NCBI GenBank assembly: GCA_900556675.1
Contig: USQE01000056.1
Location: 1-6,912 of the forward strand
DNA length: 6,912 bases
Direction of reading: 5' to 3'
Source: an uncultured Collinsella sp.
Lineage (GTDB): Bacteria > Actinomycetota > Coriobacteriia > Coriobacteriales > Coriobacteriaceae
This document shows positions 6,400-6,912 of this stretch, piece after piece. Numbering within the stretch: position 1 is the first letter of the stretch; each line of letters starts with the position of its first letter. The notes below the pieces were generated by a model. It ran no database searches and was not told where the DNA came from. It saw only the letters and a list, made by a program, of their open reading frames with translations. Both the position numbers and the translations under genes were made by a program.

Positions 6400-6912
6400 A
6401 TGAAACGTACATTATGTCTGTCCGCCCTGTTCGTCGTATGCGCGACAATCGCTGTTTCGGGACAATCGATGAATGAAAAACTCCAGCAACTTTTAGGAGG
6501 TAGTCACTCCGCGAAACAGGAAGAGGCCACACCGCCGACCTATCCGTCGGAAGAAGCGCTCCTCGGAGTCTGGACCTACCAGGCTCCCAGCATCGAATAC
6601 AAGGGCGACGATATGTTCGCCTCGATCGCCGTAGCCGGATTGCAAGACCAGTTGGCGACCCATTACGTCAAGGCAGGCCTCGTGCCGGGACAGGGGACCG
6701 TTTCCTTCAAAAAACGCAACCGGCTCCACGCCTCTATGGGCGGACATGAGATCGACGGGACGTATAGCTACGATCCCGCCACCGGAACAGCCGCCATCAC
6801 GCTGATCCAAGACGGGAAACAAGCCACCTTTCAAGGCTATCTCTCCCTGCGCGGCGAGGTGCTGACGCTCCAGTTCGATGCAGGCGATGCGCTCGAAGCC
6901 GTGCGGCACTCC
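6400..6912 (+). CDS. Secreted DUF4923-like protein, Bacteroidota type (runs off right edge)
   Basis: An open frame of 171 residues begins at ATG 6400 and continues past the window edge. The first 22 residues form a signal peptide: Lys-Arg, then a hydrophobic core, then AVSGQS as the likely cleavage region. There is no lipobox cysteine. After a polar linker, residues 49-171 match the pattern I know from DUF4923 family proteins of Bacteroidales: LLGVWTYQAPSIEY, a helical stretch (LQDQLATHYVKAGL), GTVSFKKRNR, and a beta-rich tail with DGTYSYDPATGTAAITL. The family's function is unknown; a periplasmic or surface beta-sheet fold is plausible. There is no Shine-Dalgarno sequence; the upstream bases are A-rich, as is common in Bacteroidota. 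It starts 13 bp after nadE, which could mean an operon, but codon use differs strongly (GGC in only 6 of 17 glycines). Perhaps 20 residues are missing at the C-terminus. Confidence 0.75.
   Translation, partial: MKRTLCLSALFVVCATIAVSGQSMNEKLQQLLGGSHSAKQEEATPPTYPSEEALLGVWTYQAPSIEYKGDDMFASIAVAGLQDQLATHYVKAGLVPGQGTVSFKKRNRLHASMGGHEIDGTYSYDPATGTAAITLIQDGKQATFQGYLSLRGEVLTLQFDAGDALEAVRHS

Noticed and set aside
6493..6909. 138-codon minus-strand open frame at the right edge
   Set aside because: It lies opposite the DUF4923-like frame, which has a signal peptide and a coherent domain pattern. The antisense translation has neither.

Overview
Positions 1 to about 5850 look like one continuous piece of a moderately high-GC Actinomycetota genome. 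Protein style and gene content suggest Coriobacteriia, probably Collinsella; this is judged from memory of the families, not from a search. All genes in this part lie on the minus strand. In transcription order they are: rpe (5' end missing), a NifS/IscS-type cysteine desulfurase, a Nif3/YbgI-like dinuclear-metal protein, a coiled-coil zinc-ribbon protein and coaBC. These five are packed with 4-bp overlaps or gaps of 0 to 6 bp, so they almost certainly form one operon. A tRNA-Pro(GGG) gene with its own promoter-like sequence and a strong intrinsic terminator follows. Next comes a CDP-alcohol phosphatidyltransferase (PgsA family) with a clear promoter, and finally the N-terminus of an FHA-domain protein that runs off the left edge.

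At about 5832-5849 the sequence changes abruptly. The minus-strand rpe gene stops partway through its N-terminal region. Immediately, and on the plus strand, the C-terminal third of a single-chain glutamine-dependent NAD+ synthetase begins mid-protein. Eighteen bases are compatible with both genes, each in its own frame. This is the signature of a chimeric contig join (or, less likely, a true rearrangement) at a short shared sequence. The NAD synthetase fragment ends at 6386. It is followed after 13 bp by a secreted DUF4923-like protein of Bacteroidota type that runs off the right edge. Codon use differs sharply between these last two genes: glycine is GGC in 14 of 14 codons in the first and 6 of 17 in the second. 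A second join inside the highly conserved end of the NAD synthetase gene is therefore possible. The right-hand 1 kb should not be read as genomic context for the left-hand 5.8 kb.

The operon genes are housekeeping: pentose phosphate metabolism (Rpe), sulfur mobilisation (cysteine desulfurase), coenzyme A synthesis (CoaBC), and two conserved proteins often found side by side (Nif3-like and zinc ribbon). I see no CRISPR array, phage gene, insertion sequence, toxin-antitoxin pair or evident new defence or biosynthetic system. The real points of interest are the join(s), a zinc-ribbon protein that seems to lack one of its four metal-binding cysteines, and the extended PgsA-family enzyme. No gene-free stretch reaches 300 bases; the longest, 981-1164, holds the phosphatidyltransferase promoter and the tRNA terminator.
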